Below are positions 35,420 to 46,850 of a stretch of DNA of 64,000 bases, piece by piece. Position numbers and translations under genes: made by a program. Origin of the DNA: Fasciola hepatica. Lineage: Eukaryota; Platyhelminthes; Trematoda; Plagiorchiida; Fasciolidae. The notes under the pieces were generated by a model. It was not told the DNA's origin and ran no database searches. It saw nothing but the letters and a program-made list of their open reading frames with translations. How positions within the stretch are numbered: the stretch's first letter is position 1; each line of letters starts with the position of its first letter. The stretch is taken from the NCBI GenBank assembly GCA_948099385.1, contig CANUEZ040000179.1:11054001-11118000 (forward strand), read 5' to 3'.

Positions 35420-36394
35420 AGCTAAATGGTTTATTTATAAAGCAAAAGTGTCAACATTTTGTCAAGCATAATCCAATTTACATTACATCACTAGGGGATG
35501 CAACAACAGATCAAGGGATTCCGTAATACGATGTCGGAATTGAAAGTAACAAAAGGCGAATAAAACACCCCCCCCCATCCCCTATAAAAAGACGTTGCAA
35601 CTGGGCAAACGCGAAATAATCTGTCGGGCCTCCAACAGCACAAATGGTGTGTCAGAACTGAAAGCCATATTCAAGGTAAACGATTCAACTGGAAGAAAAT
35701 AAAGAACTCTCACAAGGGTTCCGTGGACTGAATACAAGAAAATGAAAATGAAGTAAGCCCTGACTCAATTGTATTTGGAAAACCGTTTACCTTTGACTGA
35801 ATAATAAACAGACCAATGCAGTTATGTGCGCGTAATAATGAGAACAAATAACCTAAAAGAAACGGGTCTCGGAAGTACGACGAATCCAATCAAGTTATCT
35901 CGGTGAAAGCCTGGTTTGCGGTCTTGAGACATAGGCTAAGCGAACTGGCAATATCATATGGTATACGAGGTTACGAAGCACACGTTCATACGCCTGAACA
36001 TTATCTTGTTCAGTTAACGACCTAACTCTACCAGCACGATACTACCCATGTACCTGAAAGATAATGCAGCCATTCCCAATTCGAACGTAACTGGGTTGAT
36101 GTGGAAACAAGACCCTGGTGTGACACGCACGTGGCCCAGATCAAAACCTCATAGAGATCAAAACTATGGGGAATTCTAAGTTGCAAAATATACCCAGAAG
36201 CCAAAGTTCGTACTTCGATAAATGAACACGTGACCACAACTAAACGATAGTAGAGCAATACCGATCAATATGTGACCCAGACTATCGTTGAAGAAATGTT
36301 GACATGTATCAAGGACATCCAACAGAACGGCTGTAACACACAACTTATGAAATTGACTATTAAATATGTTTGGTGGCCGGATACTTTTCCTGCC

Positions 36395-36395
<1 letters not shown>
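35420..36395. other. No supported feature
   Basis: Nothing recognised. Confidence 0.35.

Positions 36396-36396
<1 letters not shown>

Positions 36397-36433
<37 letters not shown>
36397..36433. repeat. (TA)n microsatellite
   Basis: About 18 TA units. Confidence 0.97.
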
Positions 36434-36435
<2 letters not shown>

Positions 36436-36908
36436 TGTACCTGCACCTAGACTCCACTACACAATTTTGGCTGCAGTTCGGTATTCTGGTATAGAATAAA
36501 ACCCCTCGGCCACTCGCCAGTATTTCAGTTCTTCGAGCAAGTATAAGTACGCCAATGAGCAAAAATAAAGAGGCATCGGGAAAGTTTGTCACTGAGTGTG
36601 CATTAAGAAGAACGTACCAGAATCAGTCATCGCTGAGGTTTGTTCCGATAGAAAGAAAACTTGAAGTACAAAAAATGATACTCGGACGAGGAAGAATGCT
36701 TATTTTAGTGGAACTTGGATTTTCCTATGCGTAATATTTGCACGGCAATCAAATATCTCAAGAGACCGCAAACGCTGTTTCTACCCCAAACTGTGGTAAT
36801 CGGATCTGTCTTGCTTTAAACATCAAAATTTGTCAGAATTTGTTTTCATTCAGTTATTGAGGCCATCAAATCATTTCAGGAACAAGAACTTCATGGGCAT
36901 CACCAATT

Positions 36909-37101
36909 CACATTGGCAAATTGTCCTCGTTATCTTCCATTAAATCGGACTTTTCTTCAACTCCCAGGTCGCGCGTAATGTCCGACAAAAACCACACCAG
37001 GCACTTTTCAGTTTCAATAGATATTATCTGTTTGCATCTGGGCTGTAACAGTTGCACTCTGTTATCTCCCCATGGAAACATTCTACGAAAAACCAAGAGA
37101 T
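36909..37101 (-). other. Candidate terminal exon, unidentified
   Basis: On the minus strand a very good acceptor (TTTTCATCTCTTGGTTTTTC then GTAG) is followed by an open frame of about 60 codons ending in TGA. The end is acidic (EEKSDLMEDNEDN). Two Cys are present and no domain is recognised. No AATAAA follows within 100 bp. Because it ends in a stop, it does not fit as an internal exon of the CUB/sushi gene unless alternatively spliced. It may belong to another transcript or be chance. Confidence 0.3.
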
Positions 37102-37191
37102 GAAAAGGAACGCAGTATGTGGGAAGAACATCACAACTGAAGAAGGTCAATGAATAAGAGAATGCTGCGACTGGTCACGACAACCCACTGG

Positions 37192-37385
37192 CTATGCTAG
37201 TTTATACAATTGATACTACTCTCAGTATCCAAAAATATACACTAGACACTAGTTCAGCAAGAAAGAAAGAGGGGGAGAGAGAGAGCGTAGTATCAGTTTT
37301 ATAAGGTGGAAGTCGACCGTGTCAGCGTTTCGACTGAACTGAGGTGATCCCGAATTTTTGGGACAGACTATACGGCCATTCCATC
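37192..37385 (-). repeat. Interspersed repeat with internal inverted arms, copy A
   Basis: The minus strand reads from GGGATCACCTCAGTTCAG through CTTATAAAACTGATACTACG, a short spacer, AGTGTCTAGTGTATATTTTT and then CTGAGAGTAGTATCAATTG. The ACTGATACTACG and GAGAGTAGTATCA parts are inverted relatives of each other. A second copy with the same order is at 49478-49645. A (GA)n tract interrupts this copy. Confidence 0.7.
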
Positions 37386-37394
37386 CTTGTTACG

Positions 37395-37495
37395 AATCAT
37401 CAACAGTACACATCCACCGAGATCCAATTGGGACTTGAACCGCGGGTGAACGATTGTGAGTCGAACACTTTAACCACAACACTATCCAGACTAGT
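37395..37495 (-). repeat. tRNA-derived SINE head, CGGTGG-ended family
   Basis: Minus strand: GATAGTGTTGTGGTTAAAGT (A box), then ACCCGCGGTTCAAGTCCC (B box), then AATTGGATCTCGGTGG. The head at 45775 ends the same way (GTTGGGATTTGCTCGGTGG). Acceptor-stem pairing is incomplete, so it is not a functional tRNA. Confidence 0.65.
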
Positions 37496-37689
37496 CCTCA
37501 GTGTAGATATGCGTATGCGTTGAAGACAGAGAATACTGAGTAAAACAAGCGAGTAGACGAGTTACAATGATCAGTATAAATAATTATATTCCGTCTCGGA
37601 ACTAACTAACAAACACTGTTGAAAAGGTTTCTCTCCCTTACAGGCAAAAAATAAAAAAAATAGTGAAAAATCACTTCGAAATTAGATTT

Positions 37690-37845
37690 ATCGACCATTT
37701 GCTTTAGAATTACATTGCTGTGTACTTTGCCCACTAGTGTCAGACTGTTCACCGGGGCAAATCGATCGTGCCGACTCAGCTCATAGTGCGGCATGTTTTC
37801 GTACACGCCGAAAGGAGAGTTGCACAGATCGATATTGATTTCCCA
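37690..37845 (-). CDS. Discoidin (F5/8 type C)-like exon of the minus-strand gene
   Basis: After ATATTCTAG the frame opens with WEINIDLCNSPFGVYENMP and stays open for more than 60 codons. C-x-x-P-F-G-V followed by a short spacer and a Met/Ile-Pro resembles the start of discoidin domains (CxxPLGMxxGxIPD), which bind collagen, lipid or sugars outside cells and are found next to CUB domains in neuropilin and DCBLD proteins. The 3' end is unclear: GTACAC (after LTLVGK) and GTGATT are possible donors, and the frame then enters a T-rich stretch. Only the N-terminal signature is visible, so the domain call is tentative. Codon use looks coding. Confidence 0.4.
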
Positions 37846-38379
37846 CTAGAATATGTGAATCAACGGGCTGGCTCGCTTCATGAGCAAAAACTGCTCCCAC
37901 TACTCCAAGTGTGATTTTCTATTGACATGCACAAGTGCAAAACGAATTATCGGTGTTTTCCAGACGAAACAACGCAGTGATGCTTCAATGCAAAACCGTA
38001 AACCTTTGTAGTGCGTATTCAATCGATCCTTGAACAAAATATGCTAGGGTGGATTGAGTAGGGGCAACACCGTGAGATTCGGAATTAGTCACACGTGACA
38101 TCTGTTTCTCTTTAGGAACGGAAATGTGTCAAGTATGCCATCGATTCAGTGAGCATTGTTTTCACTACACGACTGTTGTTTGCTCTGAAAATCTGCAGAT
38201 TCTTTGACTAACCGCAAATCACCAGATACAAGGCAATGGTTGAGGCACACCCCGCGCATGTTCATGAATACCGTTTATCAATAACAATGATCGACCAGTT
38301 TAAAAATATGTCATAACTTCTCTTGCAATATAGAAAAAACTCAGTTGTTGCGGACTGGTTAGTTGCCATGTTTTTTAAG

Positions 38380-38604
38380 TCATCCATTTAGTTTCGAATA
38401 CAATAGACGCCCCACGTTAGTATCACTCTGACTGTACATGTACGCTTCCCAATGACTTGTTTGTATCCAACCATTGCACTCCTGGTGGGTTCGGATTATG
38501 CGCATACTCGCGAAGACGTTACTTGTGTAACAACATGGCTTTTTACTTATTGCGTAAACTTTCAAGTTTTCAATTTTAGTTCCGTAATCAGTGAGCACTT
38601 CCAC
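38380..38604 (-). other. Unidentified minus-strand open frame
   Basis: 75 codons with several Trp, Tyr and Cys (ECNGWIQTSHWEAYMYSQ), a composition more protein-like than chance. No clear splice sites bound it. It could hold part of an exon of the minus-strand gene. Confidence 0.2.
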
Positions 38605-38670
38605 AAATCACCTTAGATTTATTAACTTGACAAATTACTAATGAAGGCAACGAAGAGGATAATTCATTAC

Positions 38671-38788
38671 CGACAAACGTTGCATGTGTCAGAATCAAAC
38701 CTCTCACATTCAAAATCAATTCTTCGGGGAAGTTGAAAGCGGAAACATCCGTCATCTCGCGGTGCTTGTCATGACGCTCAGTTTGCAT
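38671..38788 (-). CDS. Candidate exon with ATG, minus strand
   Basis: The frame starts at ATG (38788) and runs 39 codons plus 1 nt to a donor (GTCG then GTAATG), i.e. it exits in phase 1 like the downstream exons. The segment FNFPEELILNVRGLILTHAT is protein-like, but there is no signal peptide and no known domain. It could be a first coding exon or part of a larger exon whose acceptor I missed. Confidence 0.3.
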
Positions 38789-38829
38789 ATTTATTGGAGA
38801 AAAATGTGATCAACTGGGTTCAGTATAAA

Positions 38830-39680
38830 CCCAAAAAACGATGCGTACAATTATTTTGTTCATCTGATCATAAAAAATGGAGTCACGACCTGGTATTTCG
38901 ATTTTTATGCTCACAATCACCGCGTACTGAATAGGGCCTCAAACTGCTACACGCCAAAATTGCATTAAGTCGTGTTTCTGAAAGGAAAAATCATTGATCA
39001 GCATTTTTGAGTATCTCATCTAGGTAATTTCGGGGAAACAAACGGTCAGCATGTTTCCTATACTGATTCAATTATTTCCCGAGTGCAATACACTGCATGA
39101 CTGAGAGCAGAGTAAAATGAGTCACGTGATTGCTCCTGCTGCATTTTGGTTTGCGGACAGCAGATCGACGCTATACACAAAGACATGTTTAAGTTCGATT
39201 CTTCTGGTGCCCGTGCGGGTATTTCCCTGGCTGAACCGGCAAAAAGTTCAGTCTGAAGGAATATTACCCCATCTACCTATCACACTGCAGATTTGCTTTG
39301 TCTGCTTAATGAGCTAACTACCCGACCGAGTGAAAAACGGACAAGTCGAGGCAACTGTATTTGAGGTAATCCAACAGAGAAAACTATCGTACTATGAGGC
39401 CCTTTCCTTTTGAATTTCTAGCGCATGAGGGCCGGTTATTAGTCTCATAGGGGCACATCTATGCACGTAGTGGTTCAACAACCTACTCTTATCCGCATGG
39501 TATAACTGTATTCAATGTGAAGACATTGCAGGTTCAAACAGAAGCATTCGAGTGACACGGAGACCTAACGCACACAACATTCAAACCGGAATTACCCTTT
39601 TGCTTTTTAAAAACCGACCTGTCTAATCAATATTGCACTAGGGAGCCTCTTAACGCACTTGTATCCGTTTTCCGAAAAAG
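38830..39680. other. No supported feature
   Basis: Nothing recognised. Confidence 0.35.
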
Positions 39681-39684
39681 TTAA

Positions 39685-39760
39685 TTGCACAACAGTTGCG
39701 GGATTCGAATTCGACCGTGGGTAAACAGACGGTTGGTTACTGAGATATATGCTCACCAAA
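39685..39760 (-). repeat. tRNA-derived SINE remnant
   Basis: Minus strand: TATATCTCAGTAACCAACCG (A-box side), then CGGTCGAATTCGAATCCCGC (B-box side). Confidence 0.5.
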
Positions 39761-39887
39761 CAAGATAACGGCTCATTTCGAAGTACCAGTACCGGTTACA
39801 ACAGGTCGCTTCCACACGGCATAACGATTGGAAATGGAAAATATAAGTGGGGAACAAAAAGTCGTTGACCACTGTTCTATCATGGGG

Positions 39888-39889
<2 letters not shown>

Positions 39890-39967
<78 letters not shown>
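39890..39967. repeat. (TA)n microsatellite
   Basis: About 39 TA units. Creates artefactual Ile-Tyr open frames on both strands. Confidence 0.97.
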
Positions 39968-39968
<1 letters not shown>

Positions 39969-40134
39969 CTGCCGCTCGTACTTATCCTCATTGTGGGTTT
40001 GTCCCTCGATCATTCTTTTACTCAGAACCGACCAAACGGTTGTCGGATTTTGCTAGTTACCTTACTCGGGGTTTCATCACGGAATCACTTTTCATGTACG
40101 TAGATAATTTAAAATCCACTTGCATTTTCTTTGT

Positions 40135-40235
40135 GCCCAAAAGTTCACGCCGCTAGCCGGAATCGAGTTGGCAACCATCCGCCTACTGGACAGTAATTCC
40201 CCTTATAGCTGAGCTACTGCGGTAAGGCCAATTGG
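40135..40235 (-). repeat. tRNA-derived SINE head
   Basis: Minus strand: GCAGTAGCTCAGCTATAAGG (typical A box), then GGTTGCCAACTCGATTCCGG (B-box side) and a tail beginning CGGCGTGAACTTTTGGGC, comparable to the tails at 34640 and 44845. Confidence 0.65.
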
Positions 40236-40426
40236 ATGCCAGTAACACAAGTATTTGTCTGTTGAGATGGCGAACGTCTCACAAGTTGCCGAGATGACAT
40301 CATCGATGCGCGGGTGTGTATTGTCACAGAGGGCAGTGGTGAAATGTTTGCAGTTCAGCGGTCAATCTCAGTGAACAGCAGCTACTGAGAAGCATCAAGA
40401 TCATCAATGTTCAAGTTTAATTGCAG

Positions 40427-40567
40427 GACGCCCTGCGCTACTCCCGGAATTCCGATGAGGCACGGACGATGACGCGAATGACATACCCTATCGTTTATGA
40501 GTCCCAAATCACAGATTGGTCATTGCTGTGCATGGTACTTTATCACTGCAGCATACGGTATGCTTTG
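40427..40567 (+). other. Candidate plus-strand exon, unidentified
   Basis: An excellent acceptor (CAAGTTTAATTGCAG) precedes an open frame of 47 codons that can end at TTTG before GTAAGG, phase 0-0. The first 28 codons are GC-rich at third positions (DALRYSRNSDEARTMTRM). Family unknown. Strand is opposite to the CUB/sushi gene. Confidence 0.3.
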
Positions 40568-40729
40568 GTAAGGAAACATCTGAAATCTCAAAATTTCAAG
40601 TCTAGGGTGTGTGTGTGTGAGCGTTCTACTACAGGCGTGTACTACGGGGAATTTGCGTATGAAGGAGGTGTTCTGGAAAATTTTGACAAGCGTTGAAATG
40701 CTGATCCAAGGCAAATTTAATTGCAGTTG

Positions 40730-43400
40730 CTGGAATTCACAACTTTCAACACCCTATGACGAATGAATACCCAAGCTTACACAGAGACACACATACATAC
40801 ACACTCGCGCACACAATATATGAACACGTCAGACGAACTGTACCCGGTCTGACGACTGAACGTCAGCGACAGATCGTTCAAAGTGTCAACTAAATAGGGA
40901 GAAGGAAGGCAACCACCGGAGAGGAAAACCACCAAAAGTCTTGAACTACGATGTGAAAGAAATGACGTCTACTGTTCACGATGAGTCATTCCGAAATTCC
41001 CATATTTTTTGTGCATTGCGATCATTTGGTACTGCATTCACCAATATTGTGAAGACACTTATAATCGGCACTTGGAGCTCCCAAGCTCTTTCTATTTCCC
41101 ATCTACTGACTGAACTTCCTGATATCGTTCCCAAAGGATAAGTACTATACAACAACTTTACAATATAATCTTATATCCCAAAAGAAAAAATTATTTTGTT
41201 TGCGCAAATAACTCTTTTTGAGGCTCAATTCTGCTTGTGCATCGAGTCCAGATCTACCCAGGTTGGAAGAGGACGGGGGCAGAACGAGTTCCGTTGGAAA
41301 GTGCTCCACGTGCGACGAGTGTACTACAAACATCAGAATAATGACGTCGGTGGAATGTTCTACAACAACATGCAACGAGGATTTTCGGGGCGTCAAACGG
41401 TTTGAATTTTTCCGGCTTCGGTGTTTATTCCTATTCGGCAATGTACAGTCGACCATGACAATTAGTTATGCATCACGAGACGAGTGTGCCCTGTACTATT
41501 TGGGTCAGAAAAGTGGTCAGGGAAGGTGAAACTTACACTAGGTTTGTGCGTACTTGAACACCAATTTATTCGCGGCATGACTGGAATATGCTGTGAACAC
41601 GGTATCAACAGTTTTGGCGTTAGGCACCGAGCATTGGGTAGTCAAAAGAAAGATGTAATACAGACGTCTCATATGTTTCCTGGGTGAGAGCATGTCCAAA
41701 AATAGGCTTTCTCGTCGTACTATTTTCTCTGGGGCAGGTAGCGGTAAAGCGTGAAGTGGGTAAGCCTTTCCCATGACGAAGTAGAAAGAACGGTAAAAGA
41801 TTTTCTCCAAAAGACCTCACTTTGTAGGGCGTGTTCGACTTATTGAGTAGGATTTGAGAGACTCAACTATCCCATCGTTACGGATCTTGGAAGACATGGT
41901 AGTATATAATGACCGTAAGAGTTCCTGTGTGTGAATTGCTTCTTCAACTAATTGGTACCATTATCTGTAGTTATTCGGCTACTACATCAAGAAATACTAT
42001 TCGTGATCGCTCAGATTGTTTTTCGATAAGGCCTTGTACTTAGGAAGAAAGATAGCCAAATAAAGAGAATTTTCTCCCACGTCATATGTTTCTCTTGCAA
42101 GTAGTAGACTGCAATCGGGGTGGTTTCAAACTGAGAGGGGTGGGGGAGAGGGGTACTAATGTGTTTCAACACTTCCCATCTTTTGGTTTCCAACGAAGGA
42201 TTTTGCGGAGCGCCGGTAGCTGTAAGCACCGCACTTAATGTGCACGGTTTTGTTATTCAGATTGAAGTAAACTAGAAAACCCTTGCTGAAATGTTGTGCT
42301 ACATCCCACGAAACCACTTTTCGAACCCACTTTTGATTTTCATCAGTTAGGCGTTCATACTTGGTCCGAGAATTCCATCTCTTGACAAATGCCAAGGGAT
42401 CTCATGTTACATTAAAAAACCAAATTCCAATCAAAAACCTTGTATTGCGGCAAAAATATCGAGAAAATTAACTACAACTCAACCCTCAAATCTATGCCCC
42501 ATTTCAGTCAAACAATCATTTGTTAAGGCCATTCTACAAGAGAACAAAGTACTAACACCCCGACCACAATGAGGACGAATTTCAAGTAAGACAGTCCTCA
42601 TGACTGTTGCTGATCTCCATTGCACAAGCCCGAGGAGGGTGTGGTGTTGACCGGGTATCGGTGTAGTGATTAACTAGCAAATCGCATAATTGACAGCCCT
42701 AGTCACAGTGACCTTGAACGATTCCAGAATCATTGATATTTGAGTTACCATATTGCACTGAATAATTAAATCCGAGAATGGAAGGATGGTAGCACTTTAC
42801 CAAGAAAATGCAGCTTACATGACATCACTAGAAAGTTCAACAAATCAATGGAAACCACATGATGATATTTAAGGAGAAATGACGGAGCTCCATTAGAAAA
42901 AACATATGGGACACCCGGAAAATCTTTCACACCAAAACAAACAGACCAATTTTTCTAACCACCAACACGTGTTCTGCATCAAAACTGAAAGCATATATTC
43001 ATTCTCTTGGACATAATCTCCACCCAACAATGACTCAAAGCCAACAAAACGATCCTATCCATGTTCGTGCACGATAACTCAGTTAGTCCTAGTTCACATG
43101 CAATGAAAACGCGGTTGCTGCTCCGTGGGATCAAGACCGTGGTGTGGCAAGCGCGCAGCTCAGATCTCAACCAAAACCAGATCAAACCCAGCAGGAATTC
43201 AGGCTCACAAAATACGCAGAGGCGTCAAGGTTTGTTCCTCAACACGTGATTACGTGATCACATCAATAAGGCAATATTGCAGTATTATCAGTCCGTCGTT
43301 GAAGACATAATAAGAAGGTGCATCAAGAACCTAAGAGTGAATGGTCGCAACAGTTGGTTTTTCGATTTGACTAGGAAATAGATACTGTGTCCGCCCACAA
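40730..43400. other. No firmly supported gene
   Basis: Overlapping open frames on both strands at 41.15-41.53 kb and a minus frame at 42395-42156 (about 79 codons, KYERLTDENQKWVRKVVSWD) look partly protein-like but match nothing I know and lack convincing splice pairs. Confidence 0.25.
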
Positions 43401-43410
43401 GCTCACAGGT

Positions 43411-43472
43411 GAGAAAACTCCTCTGGTGTCGAACTATACCGTCTATTGGCAATGTGCAAACCCATACCCTCA
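43411..43472. repeat. 62-bp direct repeat, left copy
   Basis: Resembles 44266-44327 at roughly three positions in four: both begin GAAAACTCCTCTG, share GGTCTATTGGCnATGTGC-type wording in the middle and end CATACCCTCA. Confidence 0.75.
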
Positions 43473-43502
43473 CATTCTTCCTTTTTTGACAAGGACGGAA
43501 GC

Positions 43503-44253
43503 CTAAGGGTTCACGTGGGCTCGTACCATTCTCCGTAACACTAGCATTTTGCTTGACTGTGTGCTCTCTGCCTCCTTGGCTAATTGCTTCATCCACTTGA
43601 AACTCACACGACCGGTTTCCCAAAAAGCAGATGGCTCTTTGTCCTTTCCGCCAAAGAAATCTTTCCCGAACGCACTGACTCGTATTTTATCTCCTTCCTC
43701 CAGAACTGGCAGGTTTTGCGCTTCTCTCGAGCCTAAAAGCATGTACGATTTTGCGAACGATTTCACTGCTTTGTACTTTTCTAGGATGTAACTGTTCGGT
43801 TCTTCTTCAACAGGCTCAGGATTCTTTGCGTCTGTGTCGTCAACGTCATGACCCACACTATCATCTCCCATATCAAACTCTGCGTGTGCGATATAATCAT
43901 CCTCGGCGATTGGGTTGTTCGTTTCATTCGATTGACTCAAACAGTATTTTCTCATTCTCTGTAACACTGTCACGAGGTTTTCTCGGTCTTCATTCGAAAA
44001 GAGAGAATTGCCCACACACTAGGGTTTCATCCCCCAGACAATATTGCAGCATGGTAATTTGGTATTCTTTCGACTCCGAAAGTAGCCGCGTGAGGTTGGC
44101 AAAATATTGAAATTCCCACCTCAGTAAAACACATTCGCCTACCAAACAATCCAGCGGTGCCGGAAGCGATAAATCACATATTTTCGACGTATTCATTATC
44201 ACACAGCCTCGGGGTTTTCCAGGTTCCTCTGCTACCATGTTTTGTCGCAGCAA
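43503..44253 (-). pseudogene. Unidentified coding-like ORF pair, frame-shifted
   Basis: Two minus-strand frames overlap by 26 bp: 44253-43990 (87 codons, ATG start) and 44015-43503 (170 codons, no ATG at its start, TAG just upstream). A single +1 shift would join them, so a broken gene of about 250 codons is likely. The first part contains LLRWEFQYFANLTRLLSES, which vaguely recalls gag proteins of BEL/Pao elements. The second is acidic in the middle (DDSVGHDVDDTDAK) and then has GDKIRVSAFGKDFFGGKDK. I cannot name a family. The pair lies between 62-bp direct repeats, which suggests a mobile or duplicated unit. A host gene fragment remains possible. Confidence 0.35.
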
Positions 44254-44265
44254 ACTGGTCCTATT

Positions 44266-44327
44266 GGGAAAACTCCTCTGATTTCAAACCACGCGGTCTA
44301 TTGGCTATGTGCCAGCGCATACCCTCA
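44266..44327. repeat. 62-bp direct repeat, right copy
   Basis: Partner of 43411-43472, offset 855 bp. It lies just upstream of the ATG of the first minus-strand frame. Confidence 0.75.
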
Positions 44328-44844
44328 AAATAGGCTTTGGGGTTACATGCTTTATTCGCGGCTCACGTTCATATTTTTCTCGGGAATTTCGCTTCAATTC
44401 AAGAATTTCCATCGAGATTCAATATTCTAGATTAGAACGGGACTTTCTTAGTATCCAGCACCAGGTGGGACTCTTGGAGCAATTATCAATACCCCAAATG
44501 ACAAACATCAAGGGGCGGGGGGAGACGCCGCTAACTTGTGTTGCACAGTGTCGGGCCAAATTATGGACGAGTTAAAAAAAATCCAGGATCTTGACGTTAA
44601 CTTTATTTAGTCTGATCCTGTTGATCTAAAAACCGAGGATTCCTTTATTTCACTATGACACTTTTGCCGCACTTGCATTAGTTTGTGGTGCTACGTTACT
44701 GTGACCTTCATCTCAGCAATAGTTCCTTATGTATACTATGCTTATACAAGTATCAGATAATATTTACGAAATCAATAAAACCACTAATTGTAGGATATAC
44801 TGATGACAAGAGGGGCCCGAATGATGTGGGCGAAGGAAAAAACA

Positions 44845-44950
44845 CTTGCATTATTTGCATCCAAACGTCCACGCCGTGAGCCGGAACTGAACCGAATTCC
44901 TGGGTGATGTCATGTACGTGGAGTTGAGTTCGCTCACGGAAAAAGCCATG
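44845..44950 (-). repeat. Diverged tRNA-derived SINE
   Basis: Minus strand: GGTTCAGTTCCGGCTCACGG (B-box side), then GCGTGGACGTTTGGATGCAA, the same tail wording as at 34640 and 40135. The A box is poor. Confidence 0.45.
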
Positions 44951-44999
44951 TGGTAATTTGGACCTCACGGTCCCTTAGTTTCTCATATCTGGCAAGTTA

Positions 45000-45770
45000 T
45001 GTGAATCATATAACATAGTAGTTCCCTTAAAAAATCAAAGGGGGACACAAGTTGGTCTGGTTGAGTGCCAAAACTACGAACACAATCCTCCAGTACGATC
45101 CTTGTGCAGCACGCTGATTGCGGTCAACCAATGAACGGACAACACGTCTTCAACGTGGTTTGCAGGATTGTCCAGAGCAGGACAAAGTATGTCCTCACCA
45201 CTGACAAATGGCGAGAGCAGAAGCAGCTACGAATCGGCTCGGCAAAACAAACTGTTTTGCTCTCAAAGTGATTCCTCAAATCATCTCAACCGCCCTCATC
45301 TAAGATGCGATGGATCTCGTGACTTGGTGGTATCAACATGAGTGGTTGGATCAGAGCAGGGTGACTTGACCTAATTCCACATTAATCTCCACGTGTTTCG
45401 CTTTCGAAATGACAACGCGATTCTTCCCTATTCTCAATTATCCAACAAACGACATCCCTGAGAGCCGAAATTCGGAAATCACATCTCTCGCCCGGGGACA
45501 AATGAGATAAGTTTGTCTACCTATGTGATGGGTACTAAAATGGCTCAGCCATTGGTCCACTCATTCAGATCGTGACGTTACCATTAGAACAGACTCAGAA
45601 AAAGTTAACGAAAAAATGACAAAGCAGTTCGAATTCACAGCCACCAGGTTCAAAGTCAATACAAGTAGTATGAGATGTGTTTCTAGTGCAATGATTACCC
45701 ATGAAGTGTCAAAATTCACCTGATCGTTCAAATCCATAGAAGCGTTCACTTAACAGCTTTTTCATCCCTG
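45000..45770. other. No supported feature
   Basis: Nothing recognised. Confidence 0.35.
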
Positions 45771-45774
45771 GCTG

Positions 45775-45880
45775 TAGTGTACGTTTCCACCGAGCAAATC
45801 CCAACTGCGGACTCGAACCCGAAGTGCAGGCTTACGAGCCATACACGTCACCACTATATTAATCGGGTTGTGTCCACGGT
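45775..45880 (-). repeat. tRNA-derived SINE head, CGGTGG-ended family
   Basis: Minus strand: ATAGTGGTGACGTGTATGGC (A box), then CTTCGGGTTCGAGTCCGC (B box), ending GTTGGGATTTGCTCGGTGG. Related to the head at 37395. Confidence 0.65.
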
Positions 45881-45889
45881 TGGTGAACT

Positions 45890-46815
45890 AAACGTTGATT
45901 TCACATAATAAACTATCTGTAATCGACAGAACAACGAAACTCGAGGCACTAACTCAGGATCGATCTGACCCCTCCTACCCTCACTCCAATTTGCTTTCCA
46001 TTAACGTTTTGTGCCACACTTGTTCATTTGCCGAACCACACACCGGACGTGGACCTTAAGTGACCACTGACTGGTGCGTACGTTGATTCGTTCTATGACC
46101 CTTGGTCCACAGTCCCCGTAGACATTTCGTTGACTTGACCGCTTGAACCTCAAGTGATCCTGAATTTGCTCGCATTTGGCTGACTCTGATTCACGGAGCG
46201 GCCAGCGTTGAGGTTTGTACAGTTTTTATGTCATGTTCATGATAGTTTTATAAAGAACCGTATTGAAAAACCACAATTGGAAGCTTGGCGTTTTTTGGAT
46301 TGTGTTACGCGTATCTCAACGACTGTTAGGAATCCGTTACACTATCCAATAGTTCAAATCCTAAATGTGGCAAGTTAGTGGGCGAAATATCAATGACTTG
46401 TCAGCAATTAGGTTGTTTTTGTAAGTTGATTACCAAAGTATGAAACTTCCCTCTACCGCATACCCCTCCGCACACCGTCTCCTTCCTGAATAACTGAGAC
46501 TACGTCAAAGGGTTGTGTCAATCCAGAATCGAGGCATTGGCATAATTCCACAACAATTAGTCAATGATTAACAACACACCAGTCTCTTTGTCGATGCGAT
46601 CGTGCGTGCGTGTGTGTAAAGAGAAATTCGGCATGCGTGCTCAAAAATGCAATAAAATGACGCAATTTTATCGATTCATTTTTGATGATTTTCTATCACC
46701 GACCTTCTAGTGAACACTTGCTCCAGTTCGCTCACACGCACGCAGCTAGCCTATCTGGCTCAATGGCATTCCATACCCGTTTTGACGCACATACCAATTG
46801 GTAGCAAATAGTCAA
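45890..46815. other. No supported feature
   Basis: Nothing recognised. Confidence 0.35.
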
Positions 46816-46819
46816 GAGG

Positions 46820-46820
<1 letters not shown>

Positions 46821-46846
<26 letters not shown>
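46821..46846. repeat. (CA)n microsatellite
   Basis: Thirteen CA units. Confidence 0.95.

Positions 46847-46850
<4 letters not shown>

Noticed and set aside
36909..37101. Internal exon of the CUB/sushi gene
   Set aside because: The frame ends in a stop codon, and the phase from the acceptor is 2, unlike the others. Kept only as a separate candidate.
37395..37495. Functional tRNA gene
   Set aside because: A and B boxes are good but the acceptor stem does not pair. The same head recurs at 45775, so it is a SINE.
39753..40056. Ile-Tyr-rich open frames on both strands, and similar ones near 33.3, 36.4 and 48.2 kb
   Set aside because: They are translations of (TA)n tracts.
45775..45880. Functional tRNA gene
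   Set aside because: Only three acceptor-stem pairs and an imperfect T-stem; recurring repeat head.
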